A DNA stretch of 64,000 bases from Nemertoderma westbladi (lineage: Eukaryota; Xenacoelomorpha; Nemertodermatida; Nemertodermatidae). The stretch lies in contig JAUCBJ010008522.1 in assembly GCA_032718475.1 (NCBI GenBank), positions 1-64,000 on the forward strand, written 5' to 3'. Positions 42,375 through 53,354 of this stretch are shown one piece after another (within the stretch, counting starts at the first letter, position 1; the number at the start of each line of letters is the position of its first letter). Made by a program: the position numbers and the translations under genes. The notes beneath the pieces were generated by a model. It saw only the letters and a list, made by a program, of their open reading frames with translations. It did not search any database and was not told the DNA's origin.

Positions 42375-42873
42375 TTAGTTGTTTCTTAAAGAATGTTTTT
42401 GTGAGAAATCGATTAATTGTTTGATGATAGTTAACGTGTTTAGTTTTATGATATAAATTTTAGCCTCATTCATTAACCCTATAATAATATTGCCGTACTT
42501 AATTAATGAACATTGTATTTTTTTTATATATAATTGTAATTTTGTCTTAGTAACTGACTGAACATTTAATTACGTATTGTTTCATAGCAATGTAGCTATT
42601 ATTATTGGAATACTAAAATTATTTCGTATTTAAACGAAAATAGTTACACTAATTTAATAGTACTCTGGGTAATTATTTTGGATTACTGTAATATCAATAA
42701 TGATATTGTTATACTTATTATCCCACTGAAGTCGTATCTTTTGTGTTAACAACCTGGCCAGTTGTGTAACAGAATTTTGTTGTTGTAAACAGTTTTGTAA
42801 ACAGTAAACAATTTTCGTATTTGTCTGTTTATTTTGTTGCTCGATGTTGTTAAGCCATTGAGGACAATAGATC
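42375..42873 (+). other. Gypsy 3' untranslated region
   Basis: AT-rich, no ORF of note. No env gene. Ends at the purine tract. Confidence 0.75.
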
Positions 42874-42892
42874 AAAAAAAAGAAGGGGAGAG
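42874..42892 (+). other. Gypsy polypurine tract
   Basis: AAAAAAAAGAAGGGGAGAG abuts the TGTAATATG start of the 3' LTR. It primes plus-strand DNA synthesis in the family. Confidence 0.85.
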
Positions 42893-43291
42893 TGTAATAT
42901 GGGACCCCTTATCGAACTACATACAGTATGTATTGAAGGGACCTAATTTTAGGGACTACCGCTACCGGTACTTACAATGTTTTCATCTGGACTACCGCTA
43001 CCGGTACTTACAGTGTGCTGTGTCCTATTGCAGATTATTTCTGATCTTAGGGTAAATTAATGATTATTACTACTGCTGTACCGTGGATTTTGGTTTTATC
43101 GGTATTCAATCAATGGAATTATGTTAATACAAAACATATTGTTTATATTGTTCTGACATTATGATTTTGTCATTGTGGCAGCCTATCGCAAATACGATTT
43201 GATTTGATCTCGCTCAACCAGTCTTTCTGTTCACTAATTCATAATTAGGCCTACACAAGACCTAGAGTTTGAGTTATTTAGACTGGTAACA
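42893..43291 (+). repeat. Gypsy 3' LTR (399 bp)
   Basis: The same as the 5' LTR apart from a T for A at 43221. It is followed by the ATAG duplication. Confidence 0.95.
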
Positions 43292-44133
43292 ATAGAATTA
43301 TCGGTATATAAATTTCTCGGATTATGATCAGGTCTATATGGAATATTATTATCAACAGGTTTATAATCACCCTGAATAGGGTTTACTATAGGAGTTTCTA
43401 CTTCACTAGCAGTATAGATGCGTGTAGGCTCCACACCTTGCGCATGAGATACTTCAGACCTAACGGGTTGACACATTGTTACAGGGGGTGGTGGTATACC
43501 CTTTTGTAAATTGACTAATTTATCGCGTTCTAACGCGATACTTTGCTGCACCTTTTGCAACTCTAACCTACTTTCCCTTACTGTTCCCTTGAGCTGCTGA
43601 ACAGTCTCTTCCATTTCCCGGACCTGCTGAGAGGAGCACAAACAGTGTTCCCTCAGCTGCTCGAGCAGGAGACCCATCTCCCGTCGTCCCTCAGCTACCC
43701 ACTCAACCGCCGAAGCGGGAGTCGCCAACGTAGTAGTGGGCGAGCGAGAGACGACGGGCGATAAATTCTTGATATCTCGCTCGGCGTCCAGGACGGGTTC
43801 GGACTCGGGAACAGTCCTACTGGGCACAGGTAGTTTAGTACTGTACAAAGGGAATTTATAGGCAGGTTCTGGGAGTACAGGTGTCTCTATCTTTCTTTCC
43901 GCTTCTACTGTTGCCATTGCCTCTGCCGCCTTTCTTTCCGCTTCTGCTGTTGCCATTGTCTCTGCCGCCTTTCTTTCCGCTTCTGCTGTTGCCATTGCCT
44001 CTGCCGCCTTTCTTTCCGCTTCTGCTGTTGCCATTGCCTCTGCCATCTTCCTTTCAAGACCCTGTCCAAGTCTAAGACTCATTCTAACACCTTCCAAAAG
44101 ACTATCTGACAGTGCCCGTTTTGTGTCAGACAT
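43292..44133 (-). pseudogene. BEL-2 gag N-terminal part
   Basis: Begins MSDTKRALSDSL at 44133. Compared with BEL-1, most of the N-terminal half is deleted: after about 30 residues it goes directly to the coiled-coil repeats, here four near-perfect 13-residue units (AAEAMATAEAERK; 43897-44055). Linker and later coiled coil follow (LREHCLCSSQQV, QQSIALERDKLVN), then the gypsy insert cuts the frame. The piece keeps the residues that are missing at the BEL-1 gag break, showing that break to be a deletion there. Confidence 0.88.
43897..44055 (-). repeat. 39-bp in-frame minisatellite in gag
   Basis: Four tandem units each coding for a 13-residue Ala/Glu/Arg/Lys repeat of the coiled coil. Units differ by one or two bases. 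Confidence 0.9.
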
Positions 44134-46375
44134 GTTTGTTTACACAGTTGAATGCCTACGGCTATAAATACAGCCAAAGTAAGTCTAGTAATTCAGTATC
44201 ACTGTTAGCCTAATAATTAATTACCGATACTGCTACTCAGTGTAGCGTGATATATATATAATATATTAGAATACCGGTATACACTTATAATATATATAAG
44301 TATTGTAAACTAGGTTTGTCTCAGAATACCGGTATATAATTTTAACACAAATATATATAAATATATAATAGGCCTATCGTGAATACCGGTATACAGCCTA
44401 CACTTATAGTATATAAGTATAATTCTGGACTAGAATTAATTACAGAATACCGGTATAATTTCAGCCTAAATTTATAGAATAAATATAATAAGCCTATTGT
44501 AAATACCGGTATGTCAATTATTTTTAAAAAATAATTGAATTTCTGAATGTTAGGGGTTACTTGGTTACTTTACTTACTTTATTACCGTTATTTGAGCAGC
44601 AGTCCAACTGATATTAAGACCTAAGTGTTGTATAACAGGTCTACTATTTTATTAATAGATTTAGTGGATTTATATGTACCCGTATGAGGGGTTTTGTTAC
44701 AATATTGAAATAGATGTTATTATTTCTGGGAAGGAGTCACTACACCGAAGCTGTATGCTCTCAGTGAAGTGCTACTTATTGGACACTAAAACAAATAATT
44801 CTACTTCCTAAGTTACTTATCTACGAATTACTTACGATACGGGTGAGATTAAATCTCTAATTAAACACAACAAAAATATTACGTACGAAATTTTAGGGTA
44901 ATTTTACAGGGAACTACAAACCAGTCTAACAGAGTGTTAGATTTTCTGGTTATTACAACGGACAGGATACTACGGTATTTGAAAATAATAAGTAGTAGTA
45001 AATACACTGTGTTGTCCAGATAGGAAAATACCACCGTCTGACGACCTATAGCCGTATCGCTATAGGTACTACGTTATGTATCACGGAGTGTCCCTACCTA
45101 GAAGTTAATTACCGCGGTCTACCAGAACCAACGTGCCTATTAACCACTTTACAACACAATACACTGCCTACACACTAATTACTTTCGGAAAGCACTGTAC
45201 ACCAAACCCTAAATTAGGTACAAGTACTTATTAAAAACAGATAACTAGCAGCTAAATATACTTGAACAGCTAAAAGAACCACGGCATCTGCTGGAGAGAC
45301 CGGTGCACAAAATCACCAGTCTTTACCTACGCCAAGCAGCCCGTGTAGTACCGGGGTTAATTTAACTATAACGGTATATATAACAAGCACAATTACTGTA
45401 GGAATAAACTTAGGGATATGAATGTTGCGAATAATCGCATAAACTCTGAATAATAAATATTACGCTACCCGTACAGAATACTCAAACAAAATACAAACCA
45501 AACGCTGGCAGACTACCACCAAGCCTAAATAAACTACAGTATGTGCAGATTCCGAAATGGTTAGTTAGTATGCGTTCTAACACGATAGTACGACTTATTC
45601 TTTAGGAGGGGGTTGACCTTACAGCTCTGGATGCCCCAACTTACTAACTGGCACTTTATCAGACAAACTCTACACACGCAGCAATCTCTTCAGACCTAAT
45701 AATAGCTAGACAACAATCCAGCCTACAAAATATCTGAGTAATAACTGTTACGGTACCTGAACAGACCACACAAACAAACACAGGCTAAAACGCTGGCAGA
45801 CTACTATCAAGCCTAAATAAACTACAGTATATGCAGATTCCGAAATGGTTAGTTAGTATGCGTTTTAACACGGTAGTACGACTTATTCTTTAAGAGGGGA
45901 TTGACCTTACAGCTCTGGATGCCCCAACTTACTAACTGGCACTTTATCGGACAGATTCTACACACACTGCAATCCGTTCAGACCCAACAACAGTCTGACA
46001 ACAGTCCAGCCTACAATTATCTGAACAATCTGAGCAGACTTACACGGCCTTCTACTCAATATTAACTTACAGGCAAATAAAACTGACAGAAATAAGTAAA
46101 CTATACAAAGGAATGAGGGGTGATCAATCCCTAATCCCCTAGCAGCCTACAACATACAATATCACAATCGAAATAGTACTGCTGTACCTGTACTGTTGTA
46201 AGTACCGGTCCGGGTGATCAGGCAGTCAGGCCTACTGGTCACCGGTCGACCGGTACCTTAGTCTTGATCGCTTACGCCGCAATCAAGATCCTACAAACTG
46301 TTATTGTTCTTACCAGAACAATATTAAACTGTATTTATTGCCTACACTGCAATCAAGAATTTTACAAACTGTTAT
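44134..46375 (-). other. BEL-2 5' leader
   Basis: Mirror of the BEL-1 leader: same AT-rich TACCGGTAT segments (44270-44520), the same central unique part, and both ~300-bp tandem blocks (about 45480-45780 and 45780-46080). No coding content. The 38-bp repeat of BEL-1 is absent here. Confidence 0.8.
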
Positions 46376-47588
46376 TGTTCGCGCTTTTAAGACCTTTGGC
46401 AGTTTAACCCGCCAAATCTATATGTCTTCTTGGTTATAAATCTACTCCAGCCTATGACAAGTATTGAACACCTATAATAATTCTAACATTAGCCAAAGCC
46501 AGTCTGTGCGCGACCATTCACCCGCTGGATATACCCGGGAGACTGGATTTGGATGCTTTAATTTGATTGCGGTGCAGGCCTACCGTACTATTCGATTGAT
46601 CGTTAATATATAATCTCTGACGAATATTATTCACTTTCGGGAAATATTAGTAGTTCCTTTAGGACGTGGCGCTCTATCTATTTAAACAGAGCTATGACTT
46701 ACACTATACACAACAGTATGTCTTATAGATCACCAAAGTGCATTCTTTAGGAAATGCTTTGTTACTCGGTCAAACACACACAGACTATTGCACACAACTG
46801 CACACTGAATTGCCGACATTCACTGATTTTAATCATATATAAAGAGAATAACAACCGACATTTGTAGGGCCTATTAAGTAGCATTGAACTCACTACAAAC
46901 CACGATAATGTATGTCGCAAATTGTTATATGTAACCGATCTCTAACCTTAGTGTATCAAGAAGATTGGGTTTTCGGATCGTTATCAATATTCTTCCCAAT
47001 AATAATATATAAACGAACGATACAATTAACAACACAGTAAATAGCAGTAAATAATGCAAGTGTACTTAACCAAGTTGACCAAGACCGAGGTGCAAAACCG
47101 AGGTGCTGTAGTCAGTACCGAGATAACAGTTTGATGATCTTATAATTAAAGACGCTCTAATGTCAGAAAACATTCCCCGGCCGGTGTTCTTAGGCGTGGG
47201 GGAAACGTCAGTACTGAATCATGGGATTCTGCTGTACAGCTTTTTACACAAAGGGAAAATCTCTGATTGGTCGAACTGACGTGGACACAGCTGAAAGATG
47301 TCGTCATTTGAGTTGAGCAGAACAAAGAACCAAGGCTCCATGCAGAGGCTCCACGTGTACAGCTCAGCTATTAGCTGTCGTCATAGTAACTACACTGTTC
47401 AAGAGTATTTCGGCTTTTACGTCATAGAATTGCGGATTATGTCCGCTAAAGTACACATACAGCAGAAATTACTTTTATGTCCTCTAAAACACCAGTACAG
47501 TAAGGACACGGCCTTTTTATGCCTGGTAAACCAACTACAGAGTACTTTATGGGGAAAATAACCGGCTAATTACGCAAAAGCCTTTACA
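46376..47588 (-). repeat. BEL-2 5' LTR (1213 bp)
   Basis: Matches the 3' LTR at 29294-30451 except for a 55-bp segment (about 46790-46845) missing there and a few substitutions. Bounded on the right by ATATT. Confidence 0.92.
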
Positions 47589-47593
47589 ATATT
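47589..47593. repeat. Target-site duplication ATATT, right (BEL-2)
   Basis: Exact copy of 29289-29293; LTR-like region B resumes immediately after. Confidence 0.9.
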
Positions 47594-47880
47594 GATTTCA
47601 CCTCGTACTGTACTTGGCCCTCTGTACCCAATGGATGCTTTCCTATCTCTAATCACGTGCTTCCCTCCCCGCTATTGGCTAATATACTAATTGTCACTTT
47701 GGCACTCCCTGTGAGTGTTTCCCCCCGCTGCTAGCCTCTACTAGCAGTATTCCCTCCGAGGTGGTTTGACCTCTCACCTCTCTCTGTGGCTTTAGGGCTT
47801 GTGTCGCCCCCCCCCCCCCCCCAATGTTGGTTATGAGGCGAGATTAATATTGGTAATCTCGGCAGTAAGGCCTACAGAAT
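47594..47880 (-). repeat. LTR-like region B, proximal part
   Basis: Continuation of 28985-29288 after BEL-2. Shared with LTR-A: TTGGCTA, GAGTGTTTCCC, ATTCCCTC, and a hairpin around GAGATTA...TAATCTC. It carries CCAAT boxes (seen as ATTGG near 47675) and a run of 16 C at 47807-47822. Likely the U3/promoter half. Confidence 0.5.
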
Positions 47881-48599
47881 GTCCTGCAGTCTGGAGAAAG
47901 AAAGGACAGTCCTCCAGTCAAATATTCCAAGAAGTCCTCCCCGCGACCACCTCACTCTCGATCGGCAGCTATGTTCCGTCGGGAAGTTTCTCTTTGATCC
48001 CCTCTCCTGTTCTCGTCTTCGCACCGGTACATCCTGTACCCCTAATCTGGTGTATGGTATATCTCACCAGGCTGTGTCTCTCCGGGGCGACGGCAATCTC
48101 CCGGAGTTCGACCCCACCGACTCTCTAACTCCATCTCTTCTACCGATGGTTCACTGTCCGTCCTTCCTCTCCGGTTGCTCGTAGCAACGCTTCTTCTATT
48201 CTCTTCACTTCTTCTCTCTTCAGTGTAGTGATCCCCTTCGTGAGATCTCTCTTCGACCTCCCGGATAAACTCCACTGTTCTTCTTCCGTCTTCCGACTGG
48301 GCTCGACGTCCTGTCGCTCGCCCGCTCACGGCGCCAACCTCTCTCTCCCTGCCCAGTTAGATGCTCCTGGGGATACTCGCAATCCCCCTACTGTTCTCCG
48401 TCGTCGGGTGCAGCGGTTCACCTAACTCGCCCCGCGCATTATCCACCGACGCTTGTGGGACATTCTCTGCCCCCCCCCCCCCCTCTTGCCACTAATCTCT
48501 CGTGATGGGGTGCCCGTAGCCCCCCCCCCCCCATTCGCCACCTCTTACTTCGCTACCTCCTACTTCGCTTCTACGCCCCTCTCTAGTCGACACACTATC

Positions 48600-48790
48600 T
48601 CTACTCCGGGTGGGTCTACTCACCCCCACCTCTTCCTGTGCGACTGCGTGGCCTTGCAGGCTCCCGTCGGGTTGACTCACCCCCGCTACTCTCTGCGTAA
48701 CTACATGGCCTTGCAGGCTCCCGTTGGGTTGACTCACCCCGCTACTCCCTGTGTGCGTAACTACGTGGCCTTGCAGGCTCTCGCTGGTCG
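48600..48790. repeat. About 66-bp minisatellite, 3 units
   Basis: Units contain GGCCTTGCAGGCTCCCGT and GGGTTGACTCACCCC. They encode the SLQGHVV repeat of the gag-like remnant. Confidence 0.8.
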
Positions 48791-48939
48791 GACCACCTGT
48801 CTCCCCTATGTTTGTATTAATTGCACCGTTATTAATAATATTATTTTGATTAATTTCTTCGGGGTTATTATCTAATGCAACGTTATTATCTAAATTATTT
48901 AAATTATTTGGTTCAGAATTAGGGTTATTGTTTGGATTA

Positions 48940-49090
48940 TTTTGCACATTTAAATTAGAATTATTACTTGGGTTATTTTGCACATTTAAATTAGTGTTAT
49001 TTGGATTATTTTGTACGTTAAATTAGTATTATTTGGATTATTTTGTACGTTTAAATTAGTATTATTTGGATTATTTTGCACATTTAAATC
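48940..49090. repeat. Short AT-rich minisatellite
   Basis: About four units around TTATTTTGCACATTTAAATT / TTTTGTACG. It encodes the Asn-rich repeats on the minus strand; a one-base loss in one unit shifts the frame. Confidence 0.8.
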
Positions 49091-49400
49091 AAAATTATTA
49101 TTACCGGGTAAAATATTATTTCCTGCAACAAAGGTTTGATTAGGGTTGTCTACTACGGTACTATTAATATTAATTCCTTCTAACGTATTATTATTACCCC
49201 CGCCCGTGCGGTTACACCAGTCCTGGGTCTGTCGTCCGGTGCCTGTAAGTGGGGTATTAACAAACGTTTCCATTACTTCTGGCTCCTCGTAAACACTACC
49301 CGAACCAGCCTCACTCTCCGATAATCCCAACTTCGCCAGTTCTAACTGGCGCTTTTGCTTCGCCTGGTACTGCATAAGCCCCCTTAGCCGGGTATGCATA

Positions 49401-50681
49401 TCATCCCGCATATGCTTTCCCACTCTCTCTCTCTCTCTCTCTCTCCTCTCTCAAACTTTGGTCGGCCAACTCTGCCTCTCTCGCAATCCTCTCAACCCTC
49501 CTCGCCTCACGCTCCTTGCGCTCATTCGTTTCCCTCTCAATTCTTTCAGCCTCCCGCATCTTAGGCTCGTTTTCCAGTCTCACCTCCCGCTCCTTGCACT
49601 CTTTGCGCTCGTTCGCCTCTCTCGCCTCTCGCTCTCTGCACTCCCTTATTTCTCTCTCCTCACCCTCTCTAAAGTTTCTCGCCACCCTCTCGGCCCTCTC
49701 TTTACACTCTCTCGCTAACTCTCTCTCTTTATCTAATAACACAGTTCCTTCGTCCAGTTGCCTCTCCAGCTCCTTCTGATCTAGCGCCACAAGGTCTAAT
49801 TGACACGCCAGATCTATCTCTAACACCCTTCTTGCTTTTGCAGAGGATGTAGCAAACTTATCGGTCGCGACGGACTCCCATCGCCTCTCTGTCCTACTGA
49901 CTTTCCCCCGCTTTCTGGGGTTCTCGCTGACCGACGAGACCGAATCCTCGGGTTTAACCTCGGATTCGCCCTCCTCAGGTCTCTTCCAACCCACTAATTT
50001 TATTTCCCTGGCATCAACTAAGTATGGCCCTATGTACACTGCACCAGGCCCCATACCCCTACGTTCCCATAGCCCAAACAGTTCGAAGGCAACCCCTGTC
50101 GCTCTCTCCCTGGCTAGTTCTCCCTGCCCAGAACGCACTAGGTAATCAAAGTATCTGTTCAACTCACCTAGTCGCCTTTTCAACTTCACCTGGTCTATCT
50201 CGGCCCCTCCTCTAGCTTCTTTCAGTTGCTCCCGGGTCGCGGCGTAGGCTCGTCGGAGCCGGACGACCCCGACGTCCTCGTCGCCGACATCTCCTCTCTC
50301 CCTCCGGGTCCGGCGTCGTACCGGCGGCTCCACCGTTGCCATTCCGGTGGGCCGTCCGTCGCCCTCGGCCTGTGGCTGGCCGGCGACTTCGGCACGTCGA
50401 CTGCCGCTGTGTGTCGACTCGTCTCTCTCCTCTCCCAACTCGTCTTTCCCTCCTCTCGACTCATCCTCTGGTGGTAGACGGCCCCCCTCATCTCTGGTCG
50501 CCGGGTCGCCCATTATCGATGGGTCCGGCGTCGTGGGTCTATACCGTCTCGTCGCGGCCTCGCGGATCGTTAGGTCGCCATCCGGGGTCCGCGGCGGTGT
50601 CGTTTCTCTTCCCTCTTGACTCATCTCTTTTTCTTTCTTGGCAGTCACAGTTTTGATAGTGGTTCCCTTAGATCTTTGCAC
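49401..50681 (-). pseudogene. Gag-like coiled-coil protein behind LTR-A
   Basis: A 426-codon ORF. The N-terminal 130 residues are disordered, rich in Pro/Thr/Arg/Glu. A helical domain follows at about 140-230 (RLRRAYAATREQLKEARG, LNRYFDYLVRSGQGELA), then an acidic linker, and from about 290 a very long Glu/Arg coiled coil (ERECKERAERV-type heptads). It ends in a GA-dinucleotide tract (49424-49450), where a length change has shifted the frame. Order and style (disordered N-terminus, helical domain, Glu/Arg coiled coil) parallel the BEL gag at 6387-8300, with no clear sequence identity. Likely gag of another LTR element. It starts just inside LTR-A. Confidence 0.5.
49424..49450. repeat. CT/GA microsatellite
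   Basis: A CT dinucleotide run with two small interruptions. It sits inside the gag-like frame and causes the frame change between 49401-50681 and 48986-49423. Confidence 0.9.
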
Positions 50682-50694
50682 TGTGACGGGATCC

Positions 50695-51330
50695 GAGGAT
50701 CCCGGTTTATCCGGTGTTGTTTGCTACGCGTCACCGTGTTTACCCTTGGGTGCCGAGGCCGAGGCCGTTGTAGTGAAATGAATTGATTGATGTTCCTTGA
50801 TATTATAGATATAACGATATATGTATATATGACACAGTAAGTCACAGATAGGCAGCAATAAACAGCATGATAAGATATGTACCGGTATAGCAGTATTGGG
50901 TGACGATGACGATGACGGTGCAAAGATGTCACCGGTGTTCACTGAGTGACTGCTGAGTAAACTAACTGACCGGTATGGTACACAGTATAATATATCTAAA
51001 CACCCTTACTGTACTGTGGCCTTCACCTAGCTGATGCCCCTCCCCATTGGCTAGTAGCTCACTTCTCACCCTCTGGAGTGTTTCCCTTTACTCCTGCTAT
51101 TCCCTCTCTCTCAGGGGTGTAACCCCTGACCCCTATTGTGTGTGTGTTCTCTGGGGCCTATTGTCCCCGTTTACTGGGGTGACACGAGGTTGATTGGTAA
51201 TCAACCTCGTGCTCCCAATATTGCTTAGAGGCGCCCTTTCCCACTTTATGGGGGTTTGGTGAGGCGGAATTGAATCCGCTCACAATAGTATCATAGTACC
51301 CTACTTCTGTACTGTTACTGTACTGTATAA
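50695..51330 (-). repeat. LTR-like region A (5' LTR/promoter of the gag-like gene)
   Basis: Aligns in order with region B over about 550 bp (ACGCGTCACCGT, GGCCGTTGTAG, ATGACACAG, ACTGACCGGTA, CATTGGCTA, GAGTGTTTCCC). A perfect hairpin CACGAGGTTGATT/AATCAACCTCGTG lies at 51184-51212. TATA-like sequence lies near 50990. The two regions are too diverged to be the two LTRs of one young element. Boundaries are approximate. Confidence 0.5.
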
Positions 51331-51683
51331 ACTGGAATACCGGTAGCATATTACCAATTGGCATATTACTGTATTACCAAAAAACTAATTATAACCCGCT
51401 ACCGGTTTTCCTTTAAAAGGTACCTTAAATTGTGAATATCGAAATTAAATATTCGCGAAATTAAGTTAATATGTTAAAATAAGTTAATAAATTAAAATAA
51501 ATATGTTAATAAAGAATTGGTAGCAATTGGTCTGCAGTACTGCAGTATGCAACTATAGCTCAGTAGTAGTTAGATAGGCCTACCCTAATCAACTGACCCA
51601 TACATCAGACTTTAGACCTAAGACTTTAAACCAGTTACTATACTGGTACTACGCTTACTGGCTTACCGTCCGCGTACACTATT
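51331..51683. other. AT-rich leader before LINE ORF1
   Basis: No gene. Repeated AAGTTAATA/AAATTAAAATA elements at 51460-51510. Probably 5' UTR of the following LINE. Confidence 0.45.
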
Positions 51684-52517
51684 ATGTCTGTCGCGTGGAA
51701 AGACGTCGGACCAACTCTGATGGAAACGTTAGAACAAATAAAAAAAGATACTGCCTTGATCCCGATAATCGTGCAACAATTAGTTGAAACACGCACCGAA
51801 AACCACCAGCTTAAACTTGAAAACGACTCCCTTATGCAATACATCCGACGCTACAATGTACTTATTCATGCGGTTCAGGAATCAATAACTGTAGAAGAAG
51901 AAAGAGGCAAAGTTCAGAAAGTTGTGGAACAACTAGGTATAACATTCGAAAGCGTAGATGTATTCCACCGCTTAGGGCCGAAACCGAGTAGGCCTATATC
52001 AAACGATTCGGATGGGACTGCAGTAGGCCAGTCATCTCAATTAAAGGCCAAACTACGTCCTATTCTGATCAAATTCTTAGGTCATCGCCACCGCCTGTCC
52101 GCTTTAATGAACCAACGCAAAATTGAGCCCGCTTACGTGTCTGACCACCTAACACCACGACGTGCCACTATCTTACGCCAACTAAGAGAGTATAAAAAGA
52201 AAAATCCAGGATCGATACACGCAGCCTATTCCCGTAATGGCGAAGTCTATATGAAGAAGACAGAATCTTCTCGACCGCTGCACGTAGTCGACGAGAATAC
52301 TGCCAATTCCATAGTTGGCGTCGCACCCAAACCAAGTATAGAGCAGTCTATCCTCGATCTTCTCCACCAACCAGTTGATCCGAATACCTACCATCAAGTA
52401 TCAGAAAGAAGAACCAGTCGTCGGAATGCGAACGTACGTTCCGGCTCGCAATCGGTGGCGGATACTTCGAATAGCAACGACGCTCTCAACAACCGATATA
52501 ACTACTTATCATCCTAG
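51684..52517 (+). CDS. LINE ORF1 protein (RNA-binding, L1-ORF1-like)
   Basis: A 277-aa ORF starting MSVAWKDVGPTLMETLEQ. Residues about 15-55 form a leucine-rich coiled coil, followed by RRYNVLIHAVQES, typical of the RRM-like domain of LINE ORF1 proteins (compare NLIIHGVPE in related families). Next are VFHRLGPK, then RPILIKFLGHRHRLSAL (about 125-145), the conserved RPILVKF block, and YVSDHLTPRRATILRQ. The C-terminus is Ser/Asn-rich. In the family this protein coats element RNA as a chaperone. No frame damage. No ORF2 follows; see the half-LINE entry. Confidence 0.75.
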   Translation: MSVAWKDVGPTLMETLEQIKKDTALIPIIVQQLVETRTENHQLKLENDSLMQYIRRYNVLIHAVQESITVEEERGKVQKVVEQLGITFESVDVFHRLGPKPSRPISNDSDGTAVGQSSQLKAKLRPILIKFLGHRHRLSALMNQRKIEPAYVSDHLTPRRATILRQLREYKKKNPGSIHAAYSRNGEVYMKKTESSRPLHVVDENTANSIVGVAPKPSIEQSILDLLHQPVDPNTYHQVSERRTSRRNANVRSGSQSVADTSNSNDALNNRYNYLSS

Positions 52518-53247
52518 TATGGGGTTTGGCTCGCCATACCCATGTTATCTGTATGAACCCACCCAGTTACCGTCAAACCGGGTCACCCTGGTCAATGGTT
52601 CTGACCCGTTTTCTTAAAACCTGTAACGAGGAATTATTGGTGATGGTCATTCTGTTTATTTCATTCTGTTTACCTCATGGAAACGAGGTTTTACCTCATG
52701 AGGCAATCCTCAAGCGCCACCTCACTCAAACTTACGTTGCAAACTGTATCAGACAAACTATATTTCTTTTTAATATATGTCCTGCTTCTCCGTTGTATAT
52801 GTACAGTAATTTGTTCTTACTACACTTTTTAAAATAATAACAATTTTATTTTAAAGCATGCGGGAGGCGAATTTTAATTTCAATTTTAGTTAATTATCAT
52901 TATTATTAGTTGATCCAGCACTTAATGTAATCAACCACTGCCATGTTTTATTGAACATATCAAAGTTTTTATTAGAATGTAATCTTATACAGTATGTTTT
53001 ACCTTTGCTTTTAATGCATTTGTGTTCGTATTGTACGTTGTGTTGTCTTGTATTAGTAAGCATCATATCCTCCCATTCATTATTCCATTATATTACTGTG
53101 AATTGTAATAATTGTATACTTAGTGAATATAATATAGTTGTGACATCCTACATAGTCGAGTCATGTCTGTTTAGTTTAAGAAGATATAATTTGTCTCCAT
53201 TTGCGTCTCTATTATTGTTTCTATAGTGTTTTGGTGTAATAAAAAAC
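52518..53247 (+). other. 3' UTR of the ORF1-only LINE
   Basis: AT-rich and lacking RT motifs in all frames that I could check. A short palindromic part near 52677-52702 (CCTCATGGAAACGAGG, CCTCATGAGG) could fold. Confidence 0.55.
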
Positions 53248-53354
53248 TTCAACTTCAACTTCAACTTCAGCCCATTTCTTTCTTGAGATCGACCACTTAA
53301 AGCTTAGCTTAATTTTTCAAAATATTGATACATATAACAACTCTAGACGATTTT

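Larger units (their letters stand above)
35823..43291 (+). mobile_element. Ty3/gypsy LTR retrotransposon, apparently intact
   Basis: A 7.47-kb element with 399-bp LTRs, a tRNA-type primer site, gag, pol in the -1 frame with protease, RT, RNase H and integrase, a purine tract and a 4-bp ATAG duplication. It sits inside the gag of BEL-2 in opposite orientation. The LTRs differ at one position I can see (36151 A, 43221 T), so insertion is recent. No env ORF. It is the only element here with all expected parts. Confidence 0.95.
29294..47588 (-). mobile_element. BEL/Pao LTR retrotransposon, copy 2 (BEL-2)
   Basis: A minus-strand element bounded by LTRs 29294-30451 (3') and 46376-47588 (5'), with ATATT duplications. 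It carries the same family of leader, gag and protease as BEL-1, but has a nonsense codon in gag, a deletion that removes RT, and a Ty3/gypsy element (35823-43291) inserted in gag. Without that insert it is about 10.8 kb. Its host site is LTR-like region B. Confidence 0.92.
47881..49423 (-). pseudogene. Decayed, repeat-rich continuation of a gag-like gene
   Basis: Continues the ORF at 49401-50681 through several frame changes. 48986-49423 (145 codons) has helical QYQAKQKRQLELAKLG. 48492-48983 is Asn-rich, with the unit LNVQNNPNNTN repeated, and contains GVSQPNGSLQGHVV-type units about three times (about 48600-48790). 48042-48329 is a charged stretch. Poly-C runs lie at 48470-48483 and 48520-48532. 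No protease or RT is found, so this is a gag-only remnant. Confidence 0.5.
51684..53276 (+). mobile_element. ORF1-only LINE (half-LINE) with CTTCAA tail
   Basis: ORF1 is followed by about 730 bp with no RT trace and then GGTGTAATAAAAAACTTC and a CTTCAA-type tandem tail (53248-53270), the typical 3' end of a LINE. So the unit seems to consist of ORF1 plus 3' UTR, like mammalian HAL1 elements. The 5' limit is not clear. Confidence 0.6.

Noticed and set aside
42375-42873. Search for an env gene after gypsy pol
   Set aside because: No ORF with signal peptide or TM; region is short and AT-rich.
49458-50656. GC-rich plus-strand ORFs of 60-106 codons
   Set aside because: Shadows of the minus-strand gag-like Glu/Arg coding sequence.
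28985-51330. A and B as the two LTRs of a single young element
   Set aside because: They align only in scattered blocks, far too diverged for LTRs of a recent insertion.
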